Shown: positions 1 through 7,857 of the stretch, one piece after another
Position numbering within the stretch: the first letter of the stretch is position 1
Layout of the letters: every line of letters begins with the position of its first letter
Assembly (NCBI GenBank): GCA_047345645.1
Contig: JBLEFH010000006.1
Origin: JBLEFH01 sp047345645
GTDB taxonomy: Bacteria > Pseudomonadota > Alphaproteobacteria > Rhodobacterales > Rhodobacteraceae
Length of the DNA stretch: 64,000 nucleotides
Direction: 5' to 3' (one strand)
Position numbers and translations under genes: made by a program
The notes under the pieces: model-generated
What the model saw: the letters and a program-made list of their open reading frames with translations, nothing else
Told to the model about the DNA's origin: nothing
The model's database searches: none

Positions 1-218
1 CCTTTGAGCTTGAAGTACTCCGCTCGGTCGAGTCCGAGTTCTTCGAGCTTTCGGTTGAGAGAGTCCCCTGTCGGTTCATCATCACTCTGTCGCGTGCTGT
101 CAGATGTTTCATTGTCTGATGTGTTAGCTTCTACCTGTTCGTTTGTGTCTTCTGTCGTCGTCTGGTCAGTTGTCGAAGTATCAGTATCATTCTGATAGTC
201 ATTCTCATATTTCTCCAT
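1..218 (-). CDS. Acidic phage protein, partial (possible scaffold)
   Basis: An open frame begins with ATG at 218 and runs off the left edge after about 72 codons. The visible N-terminus is very hydrophilic and rich in Asp, Glu, Thr, Ser and Gln, then turns into a charged helical stretch (RKLEELGLDRAEYFK). It lies downstream of the portal gene, where tailed phages often carry a head protease, scaffold or capsid gene. A scaffolding-type protein would fit the composition, but that is inference from position and charge only. Confidence 0.55.
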   Translation of the reverse strand, partial: MEKYENDYQNDTDTSTTDQTTTEDTNEQVEANTSDNETSDSTRQSDDEPTGDSLNRKLEELGLDRAEYFKLK

Positions 219-292
219 ATGGTGGGATATTTATACTGCTCGTAAGTGAGCGAAACTTATAACGCAGTCATTTACGGACTGGTGTAGGGGTC

Positions 293-508
293 TTACTCCC
301 CCTCATCAGTCAACAAATTGCTTATGTATTTGAAGTGTGTCTTCAACTTCCTCTCTATTTTAGCACGTGCGACGTAAAATGCGCCTATATCGCGATAATC
401 CACACCCTCATGGGGTGCATCACCCAAATCAGAGAAAAGGGCCTTTAGAGCGTCAATTTGAGCCTGTGACAGCCCTTTTAGGTACTGGTCGCGTTCTTCT
501 TTGGTCAT
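293..508 (-). CDS. Small phage protein of unknown function
   Basis: A 71-residue soluble protein whose start lies directly after the portal stop codon, so it is probably translated with it. It is mostly helical and charged, with no cysteines and no membrane segment. I do not recognise a family. Small genes at this place in tailed phages can encode head-completion or accessory packaging proteins, but nothing in the sequence proves this. The 74 bases between it and the next gene hold only a weak G/C-rich inverted repeat. Confidence 0.6.
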   Translation of the reverse strand: MTKEERDQYLKGLSQAQIDALKALFSDLGDAPHEGVDYRDIGAFYVARAKIERKLKTHFKYISNLLTDEGE

Positions 509-509
509 A

Positions 510-2261
510 TTATGCTACTTGTTCAACTGGTGACTGCTCTTCTTTCGCTAACTCTTCACCTTGCACTTGCGACGGATTACCTGTCGCTGGTATCTGCTGG
601 TCGATAGCAAGTTGTAGCTCGTCTTCGGTGATACCGCTTTCAGTGATGATTGAGCGTATCATTGCTTGACTGTATGGGTGTTCAACACCGAGTAGCTGGA
701 TAAGCGATACACGTGTCTCAAAGAATACTGAACGGTTGCGCTTTTCATTGGTCGTGATGACACGCACAGACGCGTCGGCGTCTTTTAGCAGGTCTTTGAT
801 AGCAGTGACGTACCGCTTTGAGCCATATCGTCCTAGCTCTCGCTTAAAGTCTTCAATCTGCATTGGTGACACCACACGTCCCTCAAGGATTTCATCTTTG
901 ATGAATGTGTTAGTGATAGCAGTATCAATCAGTGCTAGCTCACTGGTATCAAATGACGTGTAGATTTCGTCACGTTCTCGATACGCTTTGAGTGCTTTTG
1001 GCAACACGTCTTCGGTGATCAGCTCTTCTAGGAAGATACCAATTTCTTCACGGTATTTATCGTAGCGTGCGTGCCCCTCGATTGACTGTAGCGCGGCGAG
1101 ACGGAATGGCGTGTTTGATTTTGTTTGTTCACCTGACACACCCTCGTGCATACCTGTGATGTCTCGACGGCTCACGTCTAAGTTTTCACGGATTGCTTGT
1201 AGTGACGGCAACCCTGCTGGCGCGGTGTTTACTTGTCTGAAATACTCATTATCATCAGAGTTACGAATGACCGTCATATGGTCTAGCTCTTTCATATTGC
1301 GAGGCACTTTTTCGTTGTTTGTTTCAAAGAACACTTTGCCCGCGATAGTCACGATACGCAGCTCTTCTGAAAGAGTGAAGTTGTGCCACTTTTGCTGTTC
1401 AAACAGGTCTTCGATAACACCAACACCTAGTCCACGCCCTGCAATTGGATTACGTGCGAGGTATCTGTATGGTGATTTCTTTTCTTCTGATTGGTACAAA
1501 ATGATACCGTTTTCGATTTCATTATCATCTTCGTCAGTATCAACGTCATTGACACCTGCAAGCACAAACATCATGCGCTTAAACTCGTGCGGGTTGCCGT
1601 CTTCTTCGATAAGTGACATAGGCAACTCACCGTGTAGCTCGTAGACTTCAATAAAGTGTCCGAGACTTTCGTTGTCATGGTCGTCGCGGTTCTCTTTTAC
1701 TTCCTCAGCAAGCGCGAGTGCATCATCTACGTTCTCCCACGTCCCTGCTTTCGCTTTAAGCTCAGCTGGCGTGTATAGGTGACGTTCGATAATCACCCCA
1801 GACATGATGTCTGTTTGGTCAACAATCACATTGTGCCAGTTCACCACCTTTTCACCGTCTTTGGTGTCTTTAGTGAGCACACCACCATACTTCGCACGTG
1901 TAAGACAAAACTCATTAAGAAACTTAGAGAAGTTTGTTTCGTCCATGTACTCACGGGTAGCTTTCTGCTGAAACATCGCTTTTACACGAGCTTCATACAC
2001 ACCTTTCTTTGGTGGTAACAACACATCGCTATAGTCAAAGTCAGTAGCTTCCGCCTCTTTAAGAGTTGGCGCTTTTACAATAGTGTCAAATGGTAGCTCT
2101 CCGAGAATGGGGTCAACATACTTTTCCTTGTATTTGTTCGCCCAGTACAGCTCGACAAGACGCAAGGTGTCGTACATAGAAAAGCTGTACCCCTCAACTA
2201 CCTCTATAGTGTCATTTTTATACGAAAACTCTTGGTCTCGCACATATTGAAAAATGTTCAT
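510..2261 (-). CDS. Phage portal protein
   Basis: A 583-residue protein directly downstream of the large terminase, in the order terS-terL-portal typical of tailed phages. Portals form the dodecameric ring through which DNA enters and leaves the capsid. The length suits the family. The middle part has the mixed alpha/beta pattern of portals (for example GRGLGVGVIEDLFEQQKWHN and GLPSLQAIRENLDVSRRDIT), and the C-terminus is Gln/Glu-rich and probably flexible. A good TGGTATAAT promoter element lies only ten bases before the ATG, so portal and downstream head genes may have their own transcript with almost no leader. Confidence 0.85.
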   Translation of the reverse strand: MNIFQYVRDQEFSYKNDTIEVVEGYSFSMYDTLRLVELYWANKYKEKYVDPILGELPFDTIVKAPTLKEAEATDFDYSDVLLPPKKGVYEARVKAMFQQKATREYMDETNFSKFLNEFCLTRAKYGGVLTKDTKDGEKVVNWHNVIVDQTDIMSGVIIERHLYTPAELKAKAGTWENVDDALALAEEVKENRDDHDNESLGHFIEVYELHGELPMSLIEEDGNPHEFKRMMFVLAGVNDVDTDEDDNEIENGIILYQSEEKKSPYRYLARNPIAGRGLGVGVIEDLFEQQKWHNFTLSEELRIVTIAGKVFFETNNEKVPRNMKELDHMTVIRNSDDNEYFRQVNTAPAGLPSLQAIRENLDVSRRDITGMHEGVSGEQTKSNTPFRLAALQSIEGHARYDKYREEIGIFLEELITEDVLPKALKAYRERDEIYTSFDTSELALIDTAITNTFIKDEILEGRVVSPMQIEDFKRELGRYGSKRYVTAIKDLLKDADASVRVITTNEKRNRSVFFETRVSLIQLLGVEHPYSQAMIRSIITESGITEDELQLAIDQQIPATGNPSQVQGEELAKEEQSPVEQVA

Positions 2262-2271
2262 AGTTTTAGAA

Positions 2272-2280
2272 ATTATACCA
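2272..2280 (-). promoter_or_regulatory. Extended -10 promoter before portal gene
   Basis: Reads TGGTATAAT on the minus strand, a perfect extended -10 element. It ends 10 bases before the portal ATG and overlaps the large-terminase stop region. No convincing -35 is seen; extended -10 promoters often lack one. The expected transcript start is only about 4 bases before the ATG, so the leader would be too short for a ribosome binding site. Confidence 0.45.
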
Positions 2281-3526
2281 CGCCAGCCCGATAGCTAGAA
2301 TTATTCCGCGCCTCACGATAGTAGTTATCGAGGTCGTGGTTGGGCTTTCGTACGTTCTCATAGTTGTGCAAAACGTAGCGTGAGCCGTCGAGCATGTGGT
2401 CATTCTCTTTGATAGGCTCTTCGGGTTCGTTTAAGTTGATGTTGCTATTTGTGCTCTGTCGCCAGCGATATGAGTTCAGCTCGAAAATGAGGTTCTTGCA
2501 CCCATTGTGGATAAACAACCTATTCTCACGAAACAATTGCGACACTGTTCCGATACCTGACTTGACGTCTTTCGATACCTCTTTGGTGCGCAATCCTGCT
2601 CGGCGCATCATTTCTATACGGTCTGGCTCTGCGGGGTCGGGATACCAGCTATTAAGCTTTCGCGACAACATCTCTTGATTGAGTTCGTCCTGCACCTTGT
2701 CTGTCTGATAGTACTCATCGGTGATGTAGTAGTTGCTGTCTTTATCAACAAGCACAGTACCGATAGCGGCGGGGTTCTTGTATCCAAAGTCGATGAAACC
2801 GATACGGTCTACAATCAAATGCTCTTGCGGTAGCTCATCTACAACGTGACGGTTAAAATCAAAGTCTTTGTAGACAAGTCCCTCAAGGCGTCGAAAGTCT
2901 GCAAGATACTCCTGCGCAAAGGCGTCTTCACCTTTCTTAGCCTTTAGCTTTTCAAGCTCTTCTATTGGGTTGTGCGGGTTATCGTATGAGGTGGCGTGCG
3001 AGTAGTACCAATCATCATCGCTCTGTGCCTCTGTCACCAGCTCATAGAAGTGATTAAAGCCGTTAGGTGTAGAGGTGACAATCAAGCGTCCAAGTGACGT
3101 GAGCAACGTCGGTTCAATCACCTTTTCAAACTTTTCCTTGAACATCGGATAGAAAGCACACTCGTCTAAGATAACGAGGTCATTCTCTACCCCACGTCCT
3201 TTGTCACGGTTCTTTACCGCTTCCCACCCATACAGCTTGATAAGTGACGTACCACCAAACTTATTCTTGACAGTGATTTCGAGTAGTACTTCGTTCGTCT
3301 TAATTGTAATAGGCTCAAACAGGTCTACAAAGTCACCCCACGCAATGTCACGCGCGTCTTCGCTTGTAGGTGCGTAGTATGCAATGCGTGCTTTATCTTT
3401 GCTGTACGCAGTGATAAATGCCTCATAGCCAACAGCAAACGTCTTACCTGAACGACGCCCCCAGTTTAGTAGTTTGTAGCGTTTATTGCTTTGTATAAAC
3501 TCACTTTGCTTCTGGTGTAGTTCCAT
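2273..3526 (-). CDS. terL: Terminase large subunit
   Basis: A 417-residue packaging motor protein. It hydrolyses ATP to pump DNA into the prohead and cuts the concatemer. Visible ATPase motifs are Walker A GRRSGKT at residues 23-29, Walker B LVILDE ending at D121-E122, and coupling motif VTSTPNG near 150-156. The C-terminal RNase H-like nuclease has acidic candidates at D246 (GFIDFGYKNP), D297/D302 and D376/D380 (NDHMLDGSRY). All motifs are intact, so it looks functional. Its start overlaps the small-subunit gene by 26 bases, which suggests translational coupling. Confidence 0.95.
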   Translation of the reverse strand: MELHQKQSEFIQSNKRYKLLNWGRRSGKTFAVGYEAFITAYSKDKARIAYYAPTSEDARDIAWGDFVDLFEPITIKTNEVLLEITVKNKFGGTSLIKLYGWEAVKNRDKGRGVENDLVILDECAFYPMFKEKFEKVIEPTLLTSLGRLIVTSTPNGFNHFYELVTEAQSDDDWYYSHATSYDNPHNPIEELEKLKAKKGEDAFAQEYLADFRRLEGLVYKDFDFNRHVVDELPQEHLIVDRIGFIDFGYKNPAAIGTVLVDKDSNYYITDEYYQTDKVQDELNQEMLSRKLNSWYPDPAEPDRIEMMRRAGLRTKEVSKDVKSGIGTVSQLFRENRLFIHNGCKNLIFELNSYRWRQSTNSNINLNEPEEPIKENDHMLDGSRYVLHNYENVRKPNHDLDNYYREARNNSSYRAGVV

Positions 3527-3893
3527 TTACACGGTCAATTACCTCTTGAGGCATCAACACAATGCTTTCACCGTTAGACGTGACGTCTTGCTCTGTCTTA
3601 TCTTTCCAGCCAAAGTTATTCTTGAGATTGAAAATTGAAAACGTGGCATTCGTTTTGCTCATGAGTGCATTTTCTTCAACCCATGCCTCACATCGTGCCT
3701 TTGCTCTTTTAATAGTGTCAAAATACTCTTCTTTGTCTTCGTAGTTAATAAGCGTCTGTCGTGACGTATCTAGCCATACTGCTAGCCCTGAAACTGTGTA
3801 CGGCTTTTTGCTTTGGTCACAATCAACAAAGTAGCTCTCAATCATCTCTTCGAGAGCTTCAACGCTTTCAAACTTTAGCGGACGTCCACCCAT
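3501..3893 (-). CDS. terS: Terminase small subunit
   Basis: A 130-residue protein immediately upstream of and overlapping terL. It opens with the GRPLKF start common in small terminases, then a predicted helix-turn-helix (YTVSGLAVWLDTSRQTLINY), a helical stretch with Cys and Ala-rich segments, and the typical block IFNLKNNFGWKDK. It should recognise the packaging site on phage DNA and load the large subunit. The stop of the preceding gene adjoins its ATG, so it belongs to the same transcript. Confidence 0.9.
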   Translation of the reverse strand: MGGRPLKFESVEALEEMIESYFVDCDQSKKPYTVSGLAVWLDTSRQTLINYEDKEEYFDTIKRAKARCEAWVEENALMSKTNATFSIFNLKNNFGWKDKTEQDVTSNGESIVLMPQEVIDRVNGTTPEAK

Positions 3894-3894
3894 A

Positions 3895-4161
3895 CTACAG
3901 TTTAGCCGCTAGAACATACTCAACAGCGAGTGCATATTCTTTAGCTTTATCATTAGGAGTAAGCAGTGCAAGGTGTCCACGATGCACAACAACGGTCTTG
4001 TCTTTCAATTCCTGCTTATCTTCGGGCGCTGATAACACTGTCACCTCTGTGATAATAGAGTTAGTACTACGGTCTGCGTCTTTCAAACGCTTCACATAAT
4101 CCTTTTCAATGTCTTTGTCGTTGATTGAAACAACGAGGTAGTTATTACAAGATGTATACAT
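3895..4161 (-). CDS. Hypothetical element protein
   Basis: An 88-residue protein, counting from ATG 4161 (an in-frame TTG lies two codons upstream). It is charged and has a short beta-strand pattern (KTVVVHRGHLALLT); there are two cysteines-free halves and no membrane segment apart from a mildly hydrophobic end (YALAVEYVLAAKL). I do not recognise a family. A TATAAT hexamer lies eight bases before the ATG. It ends one base before the terS start, so it probably heads the packaging operon. Confidence 0.55.
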   Translation of the reverse strand: MYTSCNNYLVVSINDKDIEKDYVKRLKDADRSTNSIITEVTVLSAPEDKQELKDKTVVVHRGHLALLTPNDKAKEYALAVEYVLAAKL

Positions 4162-4169
4162 ATACAAAC

Positions 4170-4175
4170 ATTATA
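4170..4175 (-). promoter_or_regulatory. -10 promoter element before the packaging operon
   Basis: A perfect TATAAT on the minus strand, preceded by TTG, ends eight bases before ATG 4161. It is the likely promoter for the 88-residue gene, terS and terL. No clear -35 is visible. The position close to the start codon matches a pattern seen at several other element genes. Confidence 0.4.
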
Positions 4176-4180
4176 CAACA

Positions 4181-4450
4181 CTACTGCGCCTGTGTCTTTT
4201 CCAATTCATCTGCGACAAGGCTTGCATACCCTGCTATATCACGCCAATGGTCAATCTCGTTGGGATTACCAGCGCAAATACGACTTATCTTATGCGCTAT
4301 CATTTCAAGTGCTTCGTTTTGTACACTCGTAAAGGTATCACCGTTAGTAGAGGTGTGTATGATGCGCTTGATAGCTTGTGACACTTCAGAATTATCAACA
4401 AAGCTACCGTGTGTCACCTTTCGTTCTTCTAGTGTTTCTTTAATATCCAT
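4181..4450 (-). CDS. DUF6378-like phage protein
   Basis: An 89-residue protein starting at ATG 4450 (MDIKETLEERK). A longer in-frame extension exists but it is the shadow of the zinc-ribbon gene 4452-4562, so the internal ATG is preferred. The pattern of an ERKxTHGSF start, a central KIXRICxGNPNEIDHWRDIAGY-type block and a short amphipathic C-terminus resembles small phage proteins of the DUF6378 type, whose function is unknown. The resemblance is from memory and moderate. Confidence 0.6.
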   Translation of the reverse strand: MDIKETLEERKVTHGSFVDNSEVSQAIKRIIHTSTNGDTFTSVQNEALEMIAHKISRICAGNPNEIDHWRDIAGYASLVADELEKTQAQ

Positions 4451-4451
4451 A

Positions 4452-4562
4452 TTACAAAGTATATCGCTCTTTCTTCGCGCGGCAACTGACACAAATCCAT
4501 TTACCGTCCATGATAGACATATAGTCTGCTTCTTTCTTGCAATAGGTACAAATCTCAATCAT
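4452..4562 (-). CDS. 36-residue zinc-ribbon protein
   Basis: Starts with ATG at 4562 and stops with TAA at 4454-4452. The frame carries two CxxC knuckles (ICTYCKK near residues 5-8 and ICVSCRA near 25-28) with a short loop, a minimal zinc ribbon. Its start overlaps the end of the upstream gene by eight bases and the next gene starts two bases after its stop, which supports real translation. Such mini zinc ribbons are common in phages; the target of this one is unknown. Confidence 0.55.
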   Translation of the reverse strand: MIEICTYCKKEADYMSIMDGKWICVSCRAKKERYTL

Positions 4563-4833
4563 GTCGGCTCTTAAATACGGTCACTACGTTTTTGTCGTAG
4601 TAGTCTTTTAATGTCTTATATTTCTCTTTGTACTCGTCACGTTGCTTTATGATGTTCTCAAGCTTTTCTTGGCATTTCATCGTTACAATGTGCGGTTCTT
4701 CCGTTATCAAAATTGGCTCTGACGCTTTTTTGAATGCTTCCTGCCAATATGCCACAGCACCTTTTAGCTCTGCTATCTCTCTATCTTTACTGTCTATGGT
4801 AGCTTGGCAAAACAATCGCTCATCGGTGCTCAT
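4555..4833 (-). CDS. Coiled-coil protein of unknown function
   Basis: A 92-residue, highly charged protein. Residues about 12-40 and 52-80 have the heptad spacing of coiled coils, separated by a short beta-like segment. No catalytic motif is visible. It overlaps the 36-residue zinc-ribbon gene by eight bases. A TACAAT hexamer ends exactly six bases before its ATG, as at several other element genes. I cannot assign a family. Confidence 0.55.
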   Translation of the reverse strand: MSTDERLFCQATIDSKDREIAELKGAVAYWQEAFKKASEPILITEEPHIVTMKCQEKLENIIKQRDEYKEKYKTLKDYYDKNVVTVFKSRHD

Positions 4834-4839
4834 ACATGC

Positions 4840-4845
4840 ATTGTA
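4840..4845 (-). promoter_or_regulatory. Possible leaderless -10 element
   Basis: TACAAT on the minus strand lies six bases before ATG 4833. With normal spacing the transcript would begin at the A of the start codon. No ribosome binding site lies between. No good -35 is visible, so support rests on the repeated spacing pattern in the element. Confidence 0.3.
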
Positions 4846-4858
4846 TCAAGGTGCGTGC

Positions 4859-4990
4859 TTAAAAACCTGCGTTATCCACATTTTCCATAGCAAACTCAAT
4901 AAAGCGGTCTAAGATTTCTTCATCTACCTCGGAGTAGTCGAGCATCTTGTCTTTCGCTTCAAAGAGTGCTTGTTCAATTTCATCTCTCAT
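4859..4990 (-). CDS. 43-residue acidic protein
   Basis: ATG at 4990 overlaps the stop of the exonuclease gene as ATGA, and the frame ends with TAA at 4861-4859. The product is acidic (many Asp and Glu, net negative) and looks like one or two amphipathic helices. The four-base stop/start overlap is the main evidence that it is translated. No family or function is recognised. Confidence 0.45.
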   Translation of the reverse strand: MRDEIEQALFEAKDKMLDYSEVDEEILDRFIEFAMENVDNAGF

Positions 4991-5706
4991 GTACGTAAGG
5001 GGTTATCTTTTAATGCATACTGGTTTGCGCCACAGCTCTTGCATTTCCAACGCTGGCGCGGTGTTTTCAAGGTTCTATCTACCCCCTTTGAGATTACCTG
5101 CTCACTACCACAGGTGGCACACGCTGGTCGCTCTATCTCGTCTATGTAATTGAGATTGGGGTGCGATTTCTTCCAGCCTTTTAGGCGGTCATACACTTGT
5201 TCCAACAGGTCAACGTCTTGCTTGTTATATCTGCGCATCTTCCGCCATGAGCTAGGTTTGTTTGCCATACAGCCAAGCCAGAGTGAAAAGCCACCTGTCT
5301 GCACCTTTCGCCCCAGTCCTAGCTTTTCTCCTAAGTCATCAAGCTTGTTTGAGTTCAATTTGAACATTTGTCGTGCAATCTTGAGTGTATCGACTGTCTT
5401 ATACGGCAATGGCGGTTGAAAGCCGTGATAGAGAAAGCGTCCGTTTGAGTATTTAATATCAAACGCATCGCCGTTATGACCGATGATGATGTCCGCCTCA
5501 TCAAAAAGACGCCAAAGCTTTTGTGCTAGTTGGCGCTCTGTTTGATTTTCTACCGTTTCTATTTTCGTGGGCTTTCCCTGCCACTTGTATGCGAAACACA
5601 ATAGCTCGCTCTCTTGGACGAACGCTAACACGTTTTGCTCATACTTTCCCCATGTGTATGAGACGTTGGGAGTAGTCTCTATATCAAAGAATAATATCTT
5701 TGCCAT
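4987..5706 (-). CDS. DEDD-family 3'-5' exonuclease with C-terminal zinc ribbon
   Basis: A 239-residue protein from ATG 5706 (MAKILFFDIETTP). The FDIETTP motif gives the first two acidic ligands (D8, E10), GHNGDAFDIKY supplies another, and YNKQDVDLLEQVYDRL matches the last Exo motif, so the RNase H-fold DnaQ/PolB-type exonuclease core looks complete. The last 40 residues form a zinc ribbon (CATCG and CKSCG), which may bind nucleic acid. Probable role: 3' end trimming during element replication or recombination. A 13-codon upstream extension exists, but the ATG is preceded by a GGCGGGG ribosome-binding-like stretch. Confidence 0.75.
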   Translation of the reverse strand: MAKILFFDIETTPNVSYTWGKYEQNVLAFVQESELLCFAYKWQGKPTKIETVENQTERQLAQKLWRLFDEADIIIGHNGDAFDIKYSNGRFLYHGFQPPLPYKTVDTLKIARQMFKLNSNKLDDLGEKLGLGRKVQTGGFSLWLGCMANKPSSWRKMRRYNKQDVDLLEQVYDRLKGWKKSHPNLNYIDEIERPACATCGSEQVISKGVDRTLKTPRQRWKCKSCGANQYALKDNPLRT

Positions 5707-5806
5707 ATGCCCCGCCAGAGAATTGCACTCTGGTTTTGTGCGCAAGGAGAATTGTTAGAAATACAAACTATTCGGGGCGCGGTGGTCGGTCGCTTCCACC
5801 ACTTGC

Positions 5807-5838
5807 ATTATACCACACACATTTTGACAACACGTCAA
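5807..5838 (-). promoter_or_regulatory. Promoter with extended -10, upstream of exonuclease gene
   Basis: On the minus strand TGGTATAAT occupies 5815-5807. A TTGACG-like -35 sits 20 bases upstream (5838-5833) and a TTGTCA 12 bases upstream; neither spacing is ideal, so the extended -10 probably dominates. It follows an intrinsic terminator and precedes the exonuclease gene by about 100 bases, so it should start the transcript for 5706 downward. Confidence 0.5.
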
Positions 5839-5850
5839 ACACGTAGGGAT

Positions 5851-5876
5851 AAAAGAAAACCGCCAGCTAAGGCGGT
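5851..5876 (-). terminator. Intrinsic terminator after primase-like gene
   Basis: On the minus strand ACCGCC, six-base loop, GGCGGT is followed by TTTTCTTTT. It begins seven bases after the stop of the primase-like gene and separates it from the next promoter. Confidence 0.8.
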
Positions 5877-5882
5877 CTATAG

Positions 5883-6413
5883 TTACCATTTCCAGCTACT
5901 GGGCAAGGTTGCTTCGGTGATACCGATATACCCGACCATAGTTCCGTCTTCGAGCCTCACTGGCACGGCGACAGTTCCACGTAGTACACCTCTTGGCGCA
6001 TATCCGATACCGAGACGTTGTGCGTCTTCGGGTTCAAAGCCTAACGCAATCACCGCGTCATGCTCATGCTGTAGATACTGCAAAGGCTTAAAGCCCTCAC
6101 TGGGCGGAGTGTCTTTGGTAGACAGCTTGTTGTTGGGGCTGTTGTCGCCTGTAAGCCATTGTGCGGCTTCCTTGACGCCAATTCCGTTGATGTGTGCGAC
6201 GAGAGCTATCACGTCGCCACCCTTTTGGTCTGAAAAGCAGTAGTAGACTTTTTTGCTCGGCGTGATGACAAGGTTTCTGTCGCCACTGCTTTCACACACG
6301 GGACACTTGCCCCGCAATGAGTTGCCACTTTTGGTGAGCTTTAGACTGAGCAACTGTGCGACGTCTTCAATCGCATAGCTGTTCTTGATTTCGTCAAAGT
6401 TGAGAAAGGACAC
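5883..6413 (-). CDS. CHC2-type primase zinc-finger protein, no polymerase domain
   Basis: A 176-residue protein. The GTG at 6413 is preceded by GGAGGT at ideal spacing, so it is preferred over the GTG four codons upstream. Residues about 35-85 match the DnaG-type zinc-finger module: CPVC, then YYCFSDQKGGDVIALV and a helical tail. The fourth ligand, normally Cys, is Asp here. The C-terminal part (LGIGYAPRGVLRGTVAVPVR, VGYIGITEA) resembles the start of the catalytic region of primases, but the protein stops before a TOPRIM domain. It may act with a separate polymerase or helicase, or be a truncated primase. Confidence 0.7.
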   Translation of the reverse strand: MSFLNFDEIKNSYAIEDVAQLLSLKLTKSGNSLRGKCPVCESSGDRNLVITPSKKVYYCFSDQKGGDVIALVAHINGIGVKEAAQWLTGDNSPNNKLSTKDTPPSEGFKPLQYLQHEHDAVIALGFEPEDAQRLGIGYAPRGVLRGTVAVPVRLEDGTMVGYIGITEATLPSSWKW

Positions 6414-6439
6414 AGTAACCTCCACGGTTGTCTGTGTGT

Positions 6440-6448
6440 ATTATACCA
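6440..6448 (-). promoter_or_regulatory. Extended -10 promoter before primase-like gene
   Basis: TGGTATAAT on the minus strand overlaps the stop codon of the replication-relaxation gene. Its -10 ends 26 bases before the GTG start at 6413, leaving room for the GGAGGT ribosome binding site. It could express the primase-like gene separately. Confidence 0.45.
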
Positions 6449-7337
6449 AAGTTTTAGGCTCTAAGCCGCCGCGTAGCCACGGTACTGTGAATAGTTCAGG
6501 GAACGGTTCAGGTGCTTCAAAGCGTTCTTCTTGAATTGGTACGTGCGTCATGAGGAACATAGCCGACTGTTTGTATTCCTCTGCCACAATAGCCTGTGCA
6601 TTTTCTGAACGCGTCTTATTCGGGAAGACAAACAATGTACGAAAACGCTTTTTGCCAAACCGTTTGAGTGTATCTGTCTCTGACAGCGAGCCATAGAGCA
6701 ATATCTTCTTGTAAAAGCTGGCACGGTTGAGTTTCTTAGGCTTCAAGGGGTTGTAGTGTTCCGCCTCTAAAAAGAAAAGCTGGTAGTTGTCATCTTTCGC
6801 CAGTCCAAACATGCCGTCTGGTATGAAAGACACTTGCTTGCCTCGTAGCCATGCAGATAGTTTCATCGGACGCTCTACAGGTGAGCGTTCGATAATCTCC
6901 CCCGCGGAGATAAACCGATAGCCCGCCTGTGTCGCACCTGCTTCAATCGCAGACAGTGTGTCGCATATCATCATCGCATGGCGAAACTGTTTTACAGGCA
7001 TATCGCCACGGTGGCGTATTAGGTTCGTAGTTTCTGGGTAGTGTCTTGTCAGGTACTCTGACCCCTTTTGTGTGATTTCGTAAATGTCTGGGTCATTTAA
7101 TGAGTTATAGCCGATAGCTTGGCTCTTGGGCTTATCCAGTAGCCTACGGTCAAAAAGCTTACGCAGTGAATAGTTGCGTGTGCGTTCAGGCAGTCCAGTC
7201 AACAAGCCGACAGAGCTAGAGCGCAAATAGCGATAGCGGGCAAGGCACTCAAGCACTTTGCGGTCACTATCAGTGAAGCGCCATGCTTTGGTGCGTTGCT
7301 CTCGGCGTGGAGTAAGACGATGTTTTCGTCCGCGCAT
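6441..7337 (-). CDS. Replication-relaxation family protein
   Basis: A 298-residue protein counted from ATG 7337 (MRGRKHRLTPRREQRT); an in-frame ATG 11 codons upstream would overlap the preceding gene. The N-terminal third is a winged-helix domain (DRKVLECLARYRYLRSSSV, then NYSLRKLFDRRLLDK). The rest has the alpha/beta pattern of Replic_Relax proteins, with FIPDGMFGL and FFLEAEHYNPLKPKKL supplying acidic residues like those of restriction-type nuclease folds. These proteins are known from plasmids and integrative elements next to VirD4-like ATPases, as here, and are thought to act in replication initiation or DNA processing. Confidence 0.75.
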   Translation of the reverse strand: MRGRKHRLTPRREQRTKAWRFTDSDRKVLECLARYRYLRSSSVGLLTGLPERTRNYSLRKLFDRRLLDKPKSQAIGYNSLNDPDIYEITQKGSEYLTRHYPETTNLIRHRGDMPVKQFRHAMMICDTLSAIEAGATQAGYRFISAGEIIERSPVERPMKLSAWLRGKQVSFIPDGMFGLAKDDNYQLFFLEAEHYNPLKPKKLNRASFYKKILLYGSLSETDTLKRFGKKRFRTLFVFPNKTRSENAQAIVAEEYKQSAMFLMTHVPIQEERFEAPEPFPELFTVPWLRGGLEPKTLV

Positions 7338-7343
7338 ATCCCT

Positions 7344-7349
7344 ATTATA
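7344..7349 (-). promoter_or_regulatory. Possible leaderless -10 element before replication-relaxation gene
   Basis: A perfect TATAAT on the minus strand, overlapping the stop of the upstream gene, ends six bases before ATG 7337. With usual spacing the transcript would begin at the start codon. An AGGG lies between but too near the ATG to be a normal ribosome binding site. Confidence 0.35.
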
Positions 7350-7767
7350 CCGTAACGAAGTACTGCTCATAGAGATAGTCGTACGTCCAACTCTGGTGTT
7401 GCAGTGCTGTTTTGCGACTTACGGCACGCAGACGTCCTAGCTCGATAGCCTCACCACTCATGTACCGCAGTGTGGCTTTTGGCTCATTGCTGTAGTTGTG
7501 GCTATGCAGATGCAATATGCTTTCTTCCTCTAAGAGCCATGACACAATGCGTGGATAGTCGCTCATGTTCGAGATGAAAGACTGCTCTGGGACGCCTTTA
7601 TAGCACCCTTGCAACGGTTTTGCGCCGATGTCATGTGCCAACGCAAATGCAACAAACGCTTTCTGCTTTACGATGCTTTGTCCAACACAGTAGATGAAAT
7701 ACTCGCTATCGCTAGAGCGAGCGTACACACCGCCTTGCGTGCAGAGCTGTTCGAGTTCGTCCAACAT
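7345..7767 (-). CDS. Hypothetical element protein
   Basis: A 140-residue soluble protein with a strong ribosome binding site (AAGGGAGG) before its ATG. It has a mixed alpha/beta pattern, with a His-rich LHLHSHNYS segment near residues 85-93 that might bind metal, and three cysteines in the first half. Its end lies within the first codons of the longest possible replication-relaxation frame. I do not recognise the family. Position between the ATPase and replication genes suggests a role in DNA processing, but this is only context. Confidence 0.6.
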   Translation of the reverse strand: MLDELEQLCTQGGVYARSSDSEYFIYCVGQSIVKQKAFVAFALAHDIGAKPLQGCYKGVPEQSFISNMSDYPRIVSWLLEEESILHLHSHNYSNEPKATLRYMSGEAIELGRLRAVSRKTALQHQSWTYDYLYEQYFVTV

Positions 7768-7857
7768 ACATACCTCCCTTGCTATAGGAGATATATGCCA
7801 CGGAACAGTACAGCTACCAAACAGCGCTATGAGTAGTGATGTGTACAGTGAGTGTGT

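Noticed and set aside
219..292. GGGG/CCCC hairpin downstream of the 71-residue gene as a terminator
   Set aside because: Stem of four bases only and no T-run on the minus strand.
7795..7836. A 13-codon plus-strand frame with GGAG before its ATG
   Set aside because: Too short, no conserved features, and it lies in the upstream region of a minus-strand gene.
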